Counted from the stretch's first letter, positions 17,824 through 27,298 are shown. The stretch: 64,000 nt of DNA from Actinomadura citrea (GCF_013409045.1 NZ_JACCBT010000001.1:5146001-5210000), one strand, 5' to 3'. Translations and numbers: made by a program. Notes: a model not told the origin generated them from the letters alone.

Positions 17824-18345
17824 ATGGACGAGACGCAGGGCAGCCGTACCGCCGTGCTCGTCTGCCAGGCCCGGGCCGTGGCGCACGGCCGTCTGGCCCC
17901 GACCGGTTCGACGATCCCACCGCGTCGGTGCTGCTCCGCCCCGAAGAACTCGTCGCGGTGGAGCAGGCCCGCTCGGGCGTGCCTCCCGAGGGCTGGGGAC
18001 CCCGGCTGGAGTACGAGTTCCTGCGGGCCACGGCCGAGGGGCTGGTGCCCCGCACGGTCGCCATCGACGATGCCGTCAGGGAGCGCACCCACCCGCAGGT
18101 CGTGATCCTGGGCGCCGGCCTGGACGGACGGGCGTGGCGGATGCCCGAGCTCGCCGGAACCGCCGTCTTCGAGGTCGACCACCCCCGTTCCCAGCAGGAC
18201 AAGCGGCAGCGCGCCGCGGCCCTCTCCTCGCCCGCCGGGAAGGTCACCTTCGTGCCCGTCGACTTCACCGCCGACAGGCTCGACGACTCCCTGAAGGCGT
18301 CCGGGCACCGGACCGGCCGGCCCACCACCTGGATCTGGCTCGGCC
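17824..18345 (+). pseudogene. Broken SAM-dependent methyltransferase (LCMT/TIGR00027 type)
   Basis: The N-terminus (MDETQGSRTAVLVCQARA, from ATG 17824) is in one frame. Around 17897-17900 it must shift by one base to join the rest, which begins DRFDDPTASVLL. The second frame continues through the SAM-binding VVILGAGLDGRAWR and the FEVDHP acidic loop. It stops looking like the family after PTTWIW near 18345, where the C-terminal half is missing. It is thus both frameshifted and truncated. The single-base shift might be a sequence error, but the missing C-terminus is not explained that way. Confidence 0.75.
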
Positions 18346-18449
18346 TTCCTCGTATGCCGGGTGACACGCGCACGGCCGGTGGCGCGAAGGAGATGTCGGC
18401 GGCCGGTCGCGTGCCCGCCGGCGCGGGCCCCGCCTCCCGACACCGCCGG

Positions 18450-19247
18450 TCAGGCGTGGGACAGGGCGAACGCCGCCAGGAACCCCACGACGATGATCAA
18501 TCCGGTGAGCAGGTGCGTGTCCTCGTAGGCCTCGGGGATCATCGTGTCGGCGATCATGGTGAGGATGGCGCCGCCGGCCAGCGCGGTGATGCCGGCCAGG
18601 ACGTCGGCGGAGGCGTCGCCGAGCACCGTGTAACCGAAGACCGCCGCCAGGGCACTGATCACCGCGATCCCGCTCCACAGCCCGAAGACGTAGCCGCGGC
18701 CGCGTCCCGCCCGGCGCATCCCCGAGGCGCTGGAGAGCCCTTCGGGCACGTTGCTGATGAACACCGCGACCACGGTGACCAGGCTGACCGCGCCGCCGCC
18801 CAGAAGACTCGTGCCGATCACGATGGATTCGGGGACGCCGTCCAGCAGCGCGCCCAGGGCGATCGCGCTCCCCGATCCGGGGTGCTGCTCCTCCGACGGC
18901 TGCTGCCTGCCCGAGCGCTTGCGGTGCCGCGCGCCCCTCCAGGCCAGGACGGTGTCGGCTCCGGCATAGAGCACCGCGCCGATCAGCGCACCGATCACCG
19001 TCGGGGTCAGCCCGCCCCGCTCGTTCGCCTCGGCGATCAGGTCGAACGACACCGCCGACAGCAGGACACCGCTGCCGAACGCCATCACGCCCGCCACGAT
19101 CCGCGCCGGAACCGGCACGAGGAAGCCGGCCAGGGCGCCCATCACCAACGCCGACCCGGCAAGCAGGCCCCACCCTCCGGCCTGCAACGCTCCCTGCACG
19201 GCTCTCCCTTCGACCATTACCCGAACGCCGGACGCCATGCCGTCCAA
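18450..19247 (-). CDS. ZIP family divalent metal transporter
   Basis: About 265 residues with roughly eight membrane segments. Metal-path motifs appear as LDGVPESIVIG and SNVPEGLSSASG, the paired motifs of ZIP helices 4 and 5. A charged, histidine-containing cytosolic loop (ARHRKRSGRQQ) lies between them. Likely zinc or another divalent cation import. The start is uncertain: ATG 19247, ATG 19217 or a GTG near 19200 are all in frame, and the last has the best purine stretch. Confidence 0.85.
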   Translation of the reverse strand: MDGMASGVRVMVEGRAVQGALQAGGWGLLAGSALVMGALAGFLVPVPARIVAGVMAFGSGVLLSAVSFDLIAEANERGGLTPTVIGALIGAVLYAGADTVLAWRGARHRKRSGRQQPSEEQHPGSGSAIALGALLDGVPESIVIGTSLLGGGAVSLVTVVAVFISNVPEGLSSASGMRRAGRGRGYVFGLWSGIAVISALAAVFGYTVLGDASADVLAGITALAGGAILTMIADTMIPEAYEDTHLLTGLIIVVGFLAAFALSHA

Positions 19248-19329
19248 CGTGCCGCATCGGCCACCCGGCGGGCTCGGCTGAAACGTCCCGGAGCTCAGAC
19301 CCGGTCAACGGCGCCGGCCTGGACGGGGG

Positions 19330-19806
19330 TCACCCGTAGGCGTATTCGTCGACGTCCAGTTCGGCTCTCGTCAGCCGGAGGAACTCCAGCGTCCGGGCGT
19401 CGAGGTGCCAGCCCAGCAGCCGGTGCTGACCGGCGAGTTTCTCCAGGCCCTCGACCGGGCCGGTCAGGTCGTCCTCCTCACCCTGCGGATCCTCGAACAC
19501 CCTGACCACCTGCAGCGTGCCTGCATGGATCTCTCCGTCCGCGCGGTCGAGCTCCGCCACCAGGGCGCCGATGGTCCCGGCGTGCTCGAACAGCCTGTCC
19601 ACGACCCGCGCGATCTGCTCGTCCACGGTGAGGTGCGGCTTCCGGCAGACGACCCGCCAAACGTGCCTGGCCGGACGGGGCGGGCGCGCATCGCGGCCGC
19701 CGCGCACGACCCTCTCGTCCGGATCGATGCCCAACCGCGCCGTGATCTCGTCCGCTGACATCCGTCTCGATTTCACGGCGAAGTAGGCGTACTGGGAGAT
19801 CCGCAC
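19330..19806 (-). CDS. DUF4279 domain protein
   Basis: A 158-residue protein with the DUF4279 pattern: the opening YAYFAVKSRRMSADEITARL, then a HVWRVV segment and the central LFEHAGTIGALVAEL. The function of the family is unknown. It stands alone, and the convergent end of the neighbourhood does not suggest a role. Confidence 0.8.
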   Translation of the reverse strand: MRISQYAYFAVKSRRMSADEITARLGIDPDERVVRGGRDARPPRPARHVWRVVCRKPHLTVDEQIARVVDRLFEHAGTIGALVAELDRADGEIHAGTLQVVRVFEDPQGEEDDLTGPVEGLEKLAGQHRLLGWHLDARTLEFLRLTRAELDVDEYAYG

Positions 19807-19890
19807 GCGGGCACCCTACCGGCGTCCGGCGCCGGGCTCCGCGGCGGAGCGGGACGGGGCCGGGCGCCGTCGGCTAGTAGGGTCGGCCGC

Positions 19891-20577
19891 ATGCCCGCTC
19901 GTACCCACGCCTCGCCCCCCGTGAGAGAGCCCAAGACGCCGCGGATCCCCCGCAGGCTCACGCCCGCCGGGAAGGTCGAGCGGCACATCCGGCATGACGG
20001 CAAGTACCTGTCGCTGGAGTACGGCGCGGACACCCTGTCCATGGACGACCCGGACGGTGTCGAGGACGTCGAGTTCGAGCGCTGCCGGTTCACCCAGACC
20101 GTCTTCTCCGGGCTGGTCCTGCACCGGGCCGGGCTCGCGGACTGCGCGTTCAGCGACGCGGACCTGGCGAACCTGCGGGCGTTCAACTCCCGGATGTTCA
20201 ACGTGCAGATCATGAACGCGCGGATGACGGGGATGCAGCTCGCCGAGAGCGGCCTGCGGGACGTGCTGGTCGAGGGATGCCGCGCCGACCTCACCGGCTT
20301 CAGGTTCGCGCATCTGCGGGACGTGGTGTTCCGCGACTGCAACCTGACCGAGGCGACGTTCCAGTCCGCCGAGATGACCGGCGTCCGCTTCGAGAACTGC
20401 CGGCTCGGCGGCGCCCAGTTCTCCGGGGCCGAGATGAGAACGGTCCGGTTCCGCGGCTGTGACCTGCGCGGCGTCGCCGGCCTGGACTCGTTCCGGGGGG
20501 CGATCGTCGCGAGCGGTGACGCGATGACCCTCCTGGACGCGTTCGCCGCGGAACTCGGCATCACCATCGAGGACTGA
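19891..20577 (+). CDS. Pentapeptide repeat protein
   Basis: A 228-residue protein whose residues about 65-200 are runs of five-residue repeats with central Leu or Phe (for example ADLAN, ANLTE-like and AQFSG units), expected to form a right-handed quadrilateral beta-helix. Some pentapeptide proteins mimic DNA and protect gyrase; others are structural. The N-terminus is basic and proline-rich. There is no strong ribosome binding site. Specific function unknown. Confidence 0.85.
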   Translation: MPARTHASPPVREPKTPRIPRRLTPAGKVERHIRHDGKYLSLEYGADTLSMDDPDGVEDVEFERCRFTQTVFSGLVLHRAGLADCAFSDADLANLRAFNSRMFNVQIMNARMTGMQLAESGLRDVLVEGCRADLTGFRFAHLRDVVFRDCNLTEATFQSAEMTGVRFENCRLGGAQFSGAEMRTVRFRGCDLRGVAGLDSFRGAIVASGDAMTLLDAFAAELGITIED

Positions 20578-20637
20578 CCGGCCCCGGGCATGCGTCGCGG
20601 GAGCTCCACGGGGAAGGCACCTCTTAGGGGGAGCATC

Positions 20638-21027
20638 ATGAGCTATGCGATCAGCGTCCGGCTTCACCGGCCGTACGGCGAGGCCGTCGAGCAGGTGCGC
20701 GCGGTCCTGAAGGTCCAGGGCTTCGGCGTGCTGACCGAGATCGACGTGCGGGCCACCCTGCGCGAGAAGCTCGGCGAGACGATGGACGACTACCTCATCC
20801 TGGGAGCCTGCAACCCCCGGCTCGCGCACCGGGCACTCGGCGTCGACCAGCGGATCGGCCCGCTGCTGCCCTGCAACGTGGTGGTGCGCGCCGACGGCGA
20901 CGACACCGTCGTGGAGGCGTTGGACCCGCAGGTCATGGTCTCGGTCAGCGACCGTCCCGACCTGGAGCCGGTCGCCGACGAGGTGGCGGAGCGGCTCGCC
21001 ACCGCGCTGAGGCGGCTGGACGCCTGA
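20638..21027 (+). CDS. DUF302 domain protein
   Basis: A 129-residue protein starting at ATG 20638 behind AGGGGGAG. It matches DUF302 throughout: the N-terminal strand MSYAISVRLHRPYGEAVEQV, the core LKVQGFGVLTEIDV, then LGACNPRLAHRAL and LPCNVVV. The fold is small alpha/beta. Family members occur near thiol and redox genes but their role is not established. It converges on the bicupin gene. Confidence 0.9.
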   Translation: MSYAISVRLHRPYGEAVEQVRAVLKVQGFGVLTEIDVRATLREKLGETMDDYLILGACNPRLAHRALGVDQRIGPLLPCNVVVRADGDDTVVEALDPQVMVSVSDRPDLEPVADEVAERLATALRRLDA

Positions 21028-21041
21028 TCCCGGCGCCGCGC

Positions 21042-21779
21042 TCAGCGGTCGGGGAACTCCATCTCGGCGGCCTCGTCGGCGGCGAGCAGGAAGTACCCGA
21101 GGAACGTCACGCCGTCCTCCCCGGCGTCGAAGCGCGCGATGCGGGCGCCCTCGGGCTCGTGGAACACGTCACCGGGGCCGAGGACGGCCGCCGCTTCGCC
21201 TTCGATCTGGTAGACGGCCGAACCGGTCTCGATGCTGCCGAACACCGGCCCGTTGTGCACGTGCAACCCGGCCGCGTGGCCGGGCGCGATGGTGATGCGC
21301 CGGACCTCGACCCGGTGCGTGCTGCGGGGTCGCGACAGCGGCTGGTCGAGCACCACCGTACGGGTGACCTGCGGGACGTCCTCCGCGAGGCCGCCGTGGT
21401 ACTCACTGTCGCCGACCGGCTCCCCGGCCTCGGCGGAAGTACCGTCGTCCGGTATCGGCTCGATGGCCAGATGCGTCATCGGGACGGCGGGTGCGGCTCC
21501 ATGCCAGTGCCACTCGCCGGGCGCGATGCGCACGATGTCGCCGGCCCGGATCGTCTCGACCGGCCCACCACGGCGCTGCACACGCCCGGCGCCCTTGGTG
21601 ACGACGAGCACCTGTCCGAGCGGGTGCCGGTGCCACACGGTGCGGCTTCCGGGGGCGAAGCGCACGCTGTCGCCCTGCGTCCGTGCCCCGGGTTCGGCCA
21701 CCGGCGCGATCCAGGCCTCACCGGTGAACCATTCCGCCGGGGCGGCGGTGCCGCCGACGGGTCCACGGGTTATCTGCAT
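21042..21779 (-). CDS. Two-domain cupin protein
   Basis: A 245-residue bicupin starting at ATG 21779 behind TTGGAG. The first barrel has the pattern TVWHRHPLGQVLVV with PGEWHWHG, close to quercetinase-like (R)-mandelonitrile lyase/AraC-type cupins. The second barrel has GLHVHNGPVFGSIETG and the GDVFHEPEG segment. It sits 14 bases downstream of a TetR gene on the same strand, so it is probably under that regulator. Substrate unknown. Confidence 0.85.
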   Translation of the reverse strand: MQITRGPVGGTAAPAEWFTGEAWIAPVAEPGARTQGDSVRFAPGSRTVWHRHPLGQVLVVTKGAGRVQRRGGPVETIRAGDIVRIAPGEWHWHGAAPAVPMTHLAIEPIPDDGTSAEAGEPVGDSEYHGGLAEDVPQVTRTVVLDQPLSRPRSTHRVEVRRITIAPGHAAGLHVHNGPVFGSIETGSAVYQIEGEAAAVLGPGDVFHEPEGARIARFDAGEDGVTFLGYFLLAADEAAEMEFPDR

Positions 21780-21793
21780 GCGTTTCTCCAAGG

Positions 21794-22360
21794 TCAGCGG
21801 ACGGTGCGCGCGTCGAGCAGCGCGAGGATTCCTTCGATCGCCTGGTCGAAGGGCTCCGGGGAGTCGGCGGCGCGTGCGAGGACGTAGCCGCCCTGGAGTG
21901 CGGCGACGATCGCGGCCGCAGTGGACGCAGGTGCCACCGAAGACTCCAGTTCTCCGCGATCCACCCCTTCCTGCACCACCGCCGCCAGTCGGGCTCGCAG
22001 CCAGGCGAAGGTCTCCTCGACAGGTTCGCGCAGCGTGGGCGTGGCGATGACGTCGGGGTCCTGAGTCAGCCGGCCCATGGGGCAACCCCGCAGGACGTCC
22101 CGTTCCCGGTGCAGGTAGGCGGCGATGCGCTCGACGGCCGCACCCGGCTCGGACAGCTGGACGTCGATGGCGGCCCGCATCTCCTCGGCGGTGCGGTCGA
22201 TGGCGGCGCGAGCGAGTTCCTCCTTGCCCGCGAAGTGGTGGTACATGCTGCCCTGACCGGCCTCGGCCCGCTGCTGGATCGTCTTGGGGCTGGTCCCCAC
22301 GTACCCGCGCTCCCACAGCAACTCGCGCGCACTCTCCACCAGCCGTTCTCTCGCACTCAC
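21794..22360 (-). CDS. TetR family transcriptional regulator
   Basis: A regulator of about 188 residues. The helix-turn-helix is GTSPKTIQQRAEAGQGSMYHHF, preceded by ELLWERGYV. I place the start at GTG 22360 because ATG 22375 lies six bases from a 20-base palindrome that would be its operator, but 22375 cannot be excluded. The bicupin gene follows after 14 bases, giving a small autoregulated operon. The ligand-binding half has no recognisable specificity. Confidence 0.85.
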   Translation of the reverse strand: MSARERLVESARELLWERGYVGTSPKTIQQRAEAGQGSMYHHFAGKEELARAAIDRTAEEMRAAIDVQLSEPGAAVERIAAYLHRERDVLRGCPMGRLTQDPDVIATPTLREPVEETFAWLRARLAAVVQEGVDRGELESSVAPASTAAAIVAALQGGYVLARAADSPEPFDQAIEGILALLDARTVR

Positions 22361-22368
22361 CCCGCCAG

Positions 22369-22388
22369 TGTACATACCAATAGGTACA
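22369..22388. promoter_or_regulatory. TetR operator palindrome
   Basis: TGTACATACCAATAGGTACA pairs at seven of ten positions, including all five outer pairs. It overlaps the upstream edge of the tetR gene, the usual place for TetR autoregulation. The 280 bases from here to the MFS gene show no convincing coding frame. Confidence 0.6.
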
Positions 22389-22668
22389 GAGGCGAGCCCG
22401 CGTCGACGTTCCCTCCCCAATGACCACCTCGCGTGGGCCCTCGCCGTCGACATGCCCCGCGGCGCCAGGCCCGGGCCGCTGATCGAGGGCTACGGCGCGG
22501 AGGCCGTCGACCGCGAGGCACTCCTCCCGCGTCGCGACGGCACTGGACGCTTGTTGATTATCCGCCAATAGTGCGCGGGGACCATGACGTCGCGAACCCG
22601 CCAGACCTGCGCGGGCGACGCCTGTTGAGTGGGCGATCACCACCACTGCCCCTCACAGGACGGAACCG

Positions 22669-23853
22669 ATGTCCACAGCGACCTCTTTGACCGAAGACTC
22701 CTCCGCGTCGAGGCGGTCGGCGGTGGCCAACTGGCCGGCGGTGCTCTCGGTGATGATGGGGATCTTCGCGATCGTCACCACCGAGATCCTGCCGATCGGG
22801 CTGCTGACGTCCATCGGCTCCGGCTTCACCGTCTCCGACGGGACGGCCGGGCTGATGATGACCATGCCCGGATACCTGGCGGCGGCCGCCGCGCCCACGG
22901 TCACCGTCGCGACGGCGCGGATCGACCGGCGGCTCATGCTGTGCGCCTGCATGTTCCTGCTGGCGTCGGCGAACTTCATCGCCGCCGCCGCCCCGGCGTA
23001 CTGGGCGATGCTCGTGTCACGCGTCCTCGTCGGCGCGGTCATCGGCGGCTTCTGGTCGATCGGGGCGGGCCTGGCCGACCGGCTGGTCCCGGCACACGCG
23101 ACGCGCCGGGCGACCGCGGTCGTCTTCTCGGCCGTCCCGCTGGGATCGGTCCTCGGCGTGCCGCTCGGGACGCTGATCGGAGATCTCGCGGGGTGGCGGA
23201 CCAGTTTCGCGGTGATGGGCCTGCTGTCGGTGGCGGTGCTCATCGCGCTCGCCGTGCTGGTCCCCCCGCTGCCCGCTGAGAGGGCCACCCGCATCACCGC
23301 GCTGCGCACCATGATGCGGGGCCTCGACACCCGGTTCGCGCTCTTGGTGACCGTCCTGGTCGTCCTCGCGCACTTCGGCGCGTACACCTACGTCACGCCC
23401 TTCCTGGAACGGGTGACGCATGTGTCCTCAGGGCTGATCACGGTGTTCCTGCTGGCCTACGGCGTGGCGGGCGTCCTGGGCAACTTTCTCGCGGGCACGG
23501 CTCTGGCCCGCCATCCGCACGCCACCTTCGCCGTGGCCGGAGGTCTGATCGCCTTCGCCACCCTGGCGCTTCCTCTGCTCGGGCGGTGGGATCCGGCCGC
23601 CATCGCGCTGCTCGTCCTGTGGGGTGCCGGCTATGGCGCCGTTCCGGTCTGTTCGCAGACCTGGTTCGCCAGAGCGGCCCCGGACGCCCCGGAGGCGGCC
23701 TCCGTACTGTTCACGGCCTCGTTCCAGGCGACGCTGTCGACCGGCGCCCTGCTCGGCGGAGTCGTCATGGACCGCACATCCCCCTCGACGGTCATGATTC
23801 TCGGCGGAGCGGCCGCGATCGTCATGGTCGTGACCGTGGTCAGCCGGGCCTGA
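22669..23853 (+). CDS. MFS transporter (AraJ/PbuE-like efflux permease)
   Basis: A 394-residue membrane protein with about twelve segments. After a short polar N-terminus comes the first segment, with VTTEILPIGLL, then the loop motif RIDRRLM between segments 2 and 3. The segment VSRVLVGAVIGGFWSIGAGL is the family's motif C-like region. This DHA1 subgroup exports sugars, nucleosides or drugs. ATG 22669 follows CAGGACGGAA. The minus-strand neighbour on the left, with its TetR palindrome, could also affect this gene's promoter. Confidence 0.85.
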   Translation: MSTATSLTEDSSASRRSAVANWPAVLSVMMGIFAIVTTEILPIGLLTSIGSGFTVSDGTAGLMMTMPGYLAAAAAPTVTVATARIDRRLMLCACMFLLASANFIAAAAPAYWAMLVSRVLVGAVIGGFWSIGAGLADRLVPAHATRRATAVVFSAVPLGSVLGVPLGTLIGDLAGWRTSFAVMGLLSVAVLIALAVLVPPLPAERATRITALRTMMRGLDTRFALLVTVLVVLAHFGAYTYVTPFLERVTHVSSGLITVFLLAYGVAGVLGNFLAGTALARHPHATFAVAGGLIAFATLALPLLGRWDPAAIALLVLWGAGYGAVPVCSQTWFARAAPDAPEAASVLFTASFQATLSTGALLGGVVMDRTSPSTVMILGGAAAIVMVVTVVSRA

Positions 23854-23862
23854 GTGATCGGC

Positions 23863-24456
23863 TCACGTCGGCGGGACGGGGGTGTCGCCGGTCAGCCAGC
23901 GGTGGAGGCCGACGAGGGGGACGTCGGCTCGGACGACCTCCAGCAGGGTGATCTTCAGTCCCCACTCGCCGACGGCGTCGTCCAGGTCGGCGGTCAGTGG
24001 GGGCGTCCGGCCCGGGGTCAGGTCGCCCAGTTCGTTCAGGCGCCGCTCCGCCACATGGCGGCGCAGATGGCCCTCCACGATGACGCTGATCGCCGCCGCC
24101 TCCGGAACCGGCCGCAACGCGTAGCGGGCGGGGTCGAACACCGAGATCAGGGCCACGGCCTTCAGCCGCAGGAGCACCCCGTCGCGCGTGGGGGCCTCCA
24201 GCCATATGTCGAGGGGATCCCACCTCCTCGGGACGCGGACCCATCGGTCGATGCCCGGCACCACCAGCATCCGGCCGGGTCCGCGCACCGTGGCGGGACC
24301 GCCGAGGCGGGAGATCACGAGGCGTTCTCCTTCAGGGACCACCCGCAGCGACGCGATGGCCAGCACCGTGATCAGGACGAGGCAGATGAGGAGGGCCAGC
24401 GACGTCCAGGTGAGGAAGCCGGGCAGCAGTTGGTCTCTCGGGAGGCCCTCGGTCAC
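23863..24456 (-). CDS. SPFH/band 7 domain membrane protein
   Basis: A 197-residue protein starting at GTG 24456, with GGGGAGG directly upstream. It has one N-terminal membrane segment (LALLICLVLITVLAIASL) and then a shortened band 7 domain: VVPEGERLVISRLGG, PGRMLVVPGIDR, TRDGVLLRLKAVALISV and the helical RRHVAERRLNELG. Such proteins scaffold membrane microdomains. It lies 121 bases behind kdpD on the same strand, where kdpE would be expected. It is shorter than most slipins, which run to about 250-300 residues. Confidence 0.85.
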   Translation of the reverse strand: MTEGLPRDQLLPGFLTWTSLALLICLVLITVLAIASLRVVPEGERLVISRLGGPATVRGPGRMLVVPGIDRWVRVPRRWDPLDIWLEAPTRDGVLLRLKAVALISVFDPARYALRPVPEAAAISVIVEGHLRRHVAERRLNELGDLTPGRTPPLTADLDDAVGEWGLKITLLEVVRADVPLVGLHRWLTGDTPVPPT

Positions 24457-24577
24457 GCATCCTCCCCTGCCGGTCCGGTGGCTGGCGGCCTGTGCTTCCA
24501 TCGTGACCGCCGGGCGGCCGCCTGGCCATCGGGTACGACCACCAAATCAGCAGGACCGGCCCTGCAGAAGCCGGCCG

Positions 24578-27298
24578 TCAGTCGTGTCGGCGGCCGTCCG
24601 GCGGGGCGGGGCGGTCCTTGCCGTGACCGATGCGGTCGCGCCAGGCGGCGACCCGGTCGATGATCAGAGGGTCGGCGAGGGCGGAATCCGAGACGTTCCC
24701 GCCCGGAGCGGGCGCCTCCCTGACGGGCCGCGCCACCCGCCGCGGGCGGGTCGGCATGGTGAGGACCATGGTCAGGCCGCCGCCGGGGGTCTCCTCGGGG
24801 GTGAGGTCGCCGTCCATGGCCTCGGCGAGGCCGCGGGCCAGGGCCAGGTCGACGCCGGTCTCGCCGTCCCGGTCGCCGAGGCGCTGGAGCGGCTGGAAGA
24901 GGCGGTGGCGTCCCGCAGGCCTGATGCCGGGCCCGCGGTCGATGACGCGAATCTCCAGGCGGTCGCCGAGAGCGCTGGCGGTGGCGAGGACGGGGACGCC
25001 CGGCGGGTTGAAACGGACGGCGTTGGCGATGACGTTGGCCAGGACGCGTTGCAGCAGGGCCGGGTCGGCGACCATCTCGGGCAGGCCCTCGGGGATGCGG
25101 ATTTCGACGGCGTCCCGATCGTTCCCGCTGACGGCGCGGGGGACGGCGTCCTCGGCGGCGACCCGGCGCGGGGACATGCCGAGCGAACCGGATTGCAGGC
25201 GGCTCATGTCCAGCAGGTCGGCCACCAGACGGTCGAGCCGTGCCAGGGAGTCGGCGGCCGTGGCGGCCAGGTCGTCGTGGCGCTCGCCGGCCGGGGGCGC
25301 GTCGGGGCCGCGCAGGCCCTCGACGGCTGCCCTCGCGGACGCGAGCGGGGCGCGCAGGTCGCGGCTGACGATGGTGAGCAGCGCGGTGCGCATCTCCTCG
25401 GCGGCCTCCAGCGGCCGGACCTGCCGGGCCTGCTCGGCCAGCCGCCGGTGGTGCAGCGCGACGGCGGCCTGGGCGGCGAACGCCTCCAGGACTCGCCGGT
25501 CCGAGGCGGGCATGGCCCGGCCCCGCAGGACGAGGGACAGCGTGCCGTCCTCGACGAGGATGTCGGCCTCTCCCGCGTCCGGGCTGGTGCACGGCTCGCC
25601 TCCGGTGTTGGCGACGATGCTCCAGCAGTCCGGGTCGCGGAGACTGTCGGGGGTCACCGGCGCTTCGGGGTCGCGCTCCAGCAGCGTGACGGTGGTCAGC
25701 GTGAACGTCTCGCGGAGCCGTTCGAGGATGCCGCCGAGCGCGTCGTAGGGGTGCCCGCGGGTGGTGATCGCGCCGTGCTCGCCGCGCAGGATGTCCCCCG
25801 CGAGGGTGGACAGCGCCTCCGCGTCGGCGCGGGCCCCGGCCGCCTCCCTGCCGCGGCGGGCGGTGACGTCCACGATCGTGCTGACGGTCACCCCGACCAC
25901 GACGAAGACGACGAGCTGGAGCAGCCCCTGGGGCCGCTCGACGGTGAAGTGCCCGGTCGGTGGGGTGAAGAAGTAGTTCAGCAGCAGGGAACCGCCGATC
26001 GCGGCGAACAGCGCGGGATACAGCCCGCCCACCAGCGCCACCCCCACCACCGCGGCCTGGAAGAGCAGGATGTCGCCGGCCAGCGGGACCTGCACGCGCA
26101 TCTGCACCAGCAGGACGGTCAGCAGCGGCAGCCCGGCCGCGGCCAGCGCGAACCCGGCGTAGCGGCGGGCTGCCGGAAGCCCGGCAGCCCGCAGGGCCCT
26201 CCAGCGGCGCCCCTGACCGATCTCCTCGTGCGTGACGAGGTGCACGTCGATGGAACCGGACCGCGCCGTCGTCGTGACGCCGACGCCCGGTGAGAACAGC
26301 TGCGCGAGCTTTCCGCGCCGGGACGCGCCCAGGACGAGCTGGGTGGCGTTGACGCCGCCGGCGAAGTCCAGCAGCGCGTCCGGCACGTTCGCGCCGACGA
26401 CCTGGTGGTAGCTGCCGCCGAGGCTCTCCACCAGGGCGCGCTGCCGGGTCAGGTTCGCCGGGCTCACGTCGGCCAGCCCGTCGCTGCGGGCGACGTGGAC
26501 GGCCAGCAGGTCGGCGCCCTTGGTGCGGTCGGCGATGCGAGCGGCGCGGCGGACCAGGGTGTCGCCCTCCGGCCCGCCGGTGAGCGCCACGACGACGCGT
26601 TCGCGCGCCTCCCACGTCCCGGCGATGCCGTGGTCGGCGCGGTAGCGGTCGAGCTGGTCGTCGACCTTGTCGGCCAGCCACAGCAGCGCCAGCTCGCGCA
26701 GGGCGATGAGGTTGCCTGCCCGGAAGTAGTTGCCGAGCGCGGCGTCGATCTTCTCGGGCGGGTAGATGTTGCCGTGGGCCATCCGGCGGCGCAGCGCCTC
26801 GGGCGCCATGTCGACCAGCTCGACCTGGTCGGCGCGGCGGACCACCTCGTCCGGGACGGTCTCGCGCTGCGGCACACCGGTGATCTGCTCGACGACGTCG
26901 TTCACCGACTCCAGGTGCTGCACGTTGACGTTGGTGACGACGTCGATGCCGGCGTCCAGGATCCGCTCGATGTCCTGCCAGCGCTTGGTGCGGGGGGAAC
27001 CGGGCACATTGGTGTGGGCGAGTTCGTCGATGAGCGCGACCTGCGGGCGCCGCGCGATGACGGCGTCGGCGTCCATCTCGGTGAAGCTCGCGCCGCGGTA
27101 GGAGACGGTGGTGCGCGGGACGATCTCCAGCCCCTCCAGGAGCGCGGCAGTGCGGGGCCGGCCGTGGGTCTCCACGAAGCCGACCACCACGTCGGTCCCG
27201 CGCCCGGCGCGACGGCCGCCCTCGGCGAGCATCGCGTAGGTCTTGCCCACGCCGGGCGCCGAGCCCAGGTAGACGCGCAACCTGCCGCGTCCCATCAC
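24578..27298 (-). CDS. kdpD: KdpD-type sensor, phosphoacceptor His replaced by Arg
   Basis: A 906-residue protein with the KdpD layout: KdpD domain with P-loop GSAPGVGKT at residues 12-20 and the DELAHTNVPGS motif, a universal stress protein domain (about 240-365), a DUF4118 membrane block, a GAF-like region and a kinase-like C-terminus. The H-box reads SRDLRAPL, where Arg646 (codon at 25361-25363) replaces the expected His. The ATP-binding lobe keeps NVIANAVRFNP and DRGPGI but has a degraded second glycine box (GVDLALARGL). No kdpE follows. Autophosphorylation is therefore unlikely; a regulatory or scaffolding role is my inference. A CAC-to-CGC error in the sequence is possible. Confidence 0.9.
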   Translation of the reverse strand: MMGRGRLRVYLGSAPGVGKTYAMLAEGGRRAGRGTDVVVGFVETHGRPRTAALLEGLEIVPRTTVSYRGASFTEMDADAVIARRPQVALIDELAHTNVPGSPRTKRWQDIERILDAGIDVVTNVNVQHLESVNDVVEQITGVPQRETVPDEVVRRADQVELVDMAPEALRRRMAHGNIYPPEKIDAALGNYFRAGNLIALRELALLWLADKVDDQLDRYRADHGIAGTWEARERVVVALTGGPEGDTLVRRAARIADRTKGADLLAVHVARSDGLADVSPANLTRQRALVESLGGSYHQVVGANVPDALLDFAGGVNATQLVLGASRRGKLAQLFSPGVGVTTTARSGSIDVHLVTHEEIGQGRRWRALRAAGLPAARRYAGFALAAAGLPLLTVLLVQMRVQVPLAGDILLFQAAVVGVALVGGLYPALFAAIGGSLLLNYFFTPPTGHFTVERPQGLLQLVVFVVVGVTVSTIVDVTARRGREAAGARADAEALSTLAGDILRGEHGAITTRGHPYDALGGILERLRETFTLTTVTLLERDPEAPVTPDSLRDPDCWSIVANTGGEPCTSPDAGEADILVEDGTLSLVLRGRAMPASDRRVLEAFAAQAAVALHHRRLAEQARQVRPLEAAEEMRTALLTIVSRDLRAPLASARAAVEGLRGPDAPPAGERHDDLAATAADSLARLDRLVADLLDMSRLQSGSLGMSPRRVAAEDAVPRAVSGNDRDAVEIRIPEGLPEMVADPALLQRVLANVIANAVRFNPPGVPVLATASALGDRLEIRVIDRGPGIRPAGRHRLFQPLQRLGDRDGETGVDLALARGLAEAMDGDLTPEETPGGGLTMVLTMPTRPRRVARPVREAPAPGGNVSDSALADPLIIDRVAAWRDRIGHGKDRPAPPDGRRHD

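Noticed and set aside
22433..22690. Frame between the TetR palindrome and the MFS gene
   Set aside because: Arg/Ala-rich, overlaps the MFS start, no homology recognised.
23017..23421. Minus-strand frame inside the MFS gene
   Set aside because: Arg/Asp/His-rich antisense shadow without homology or ribosome binding site.
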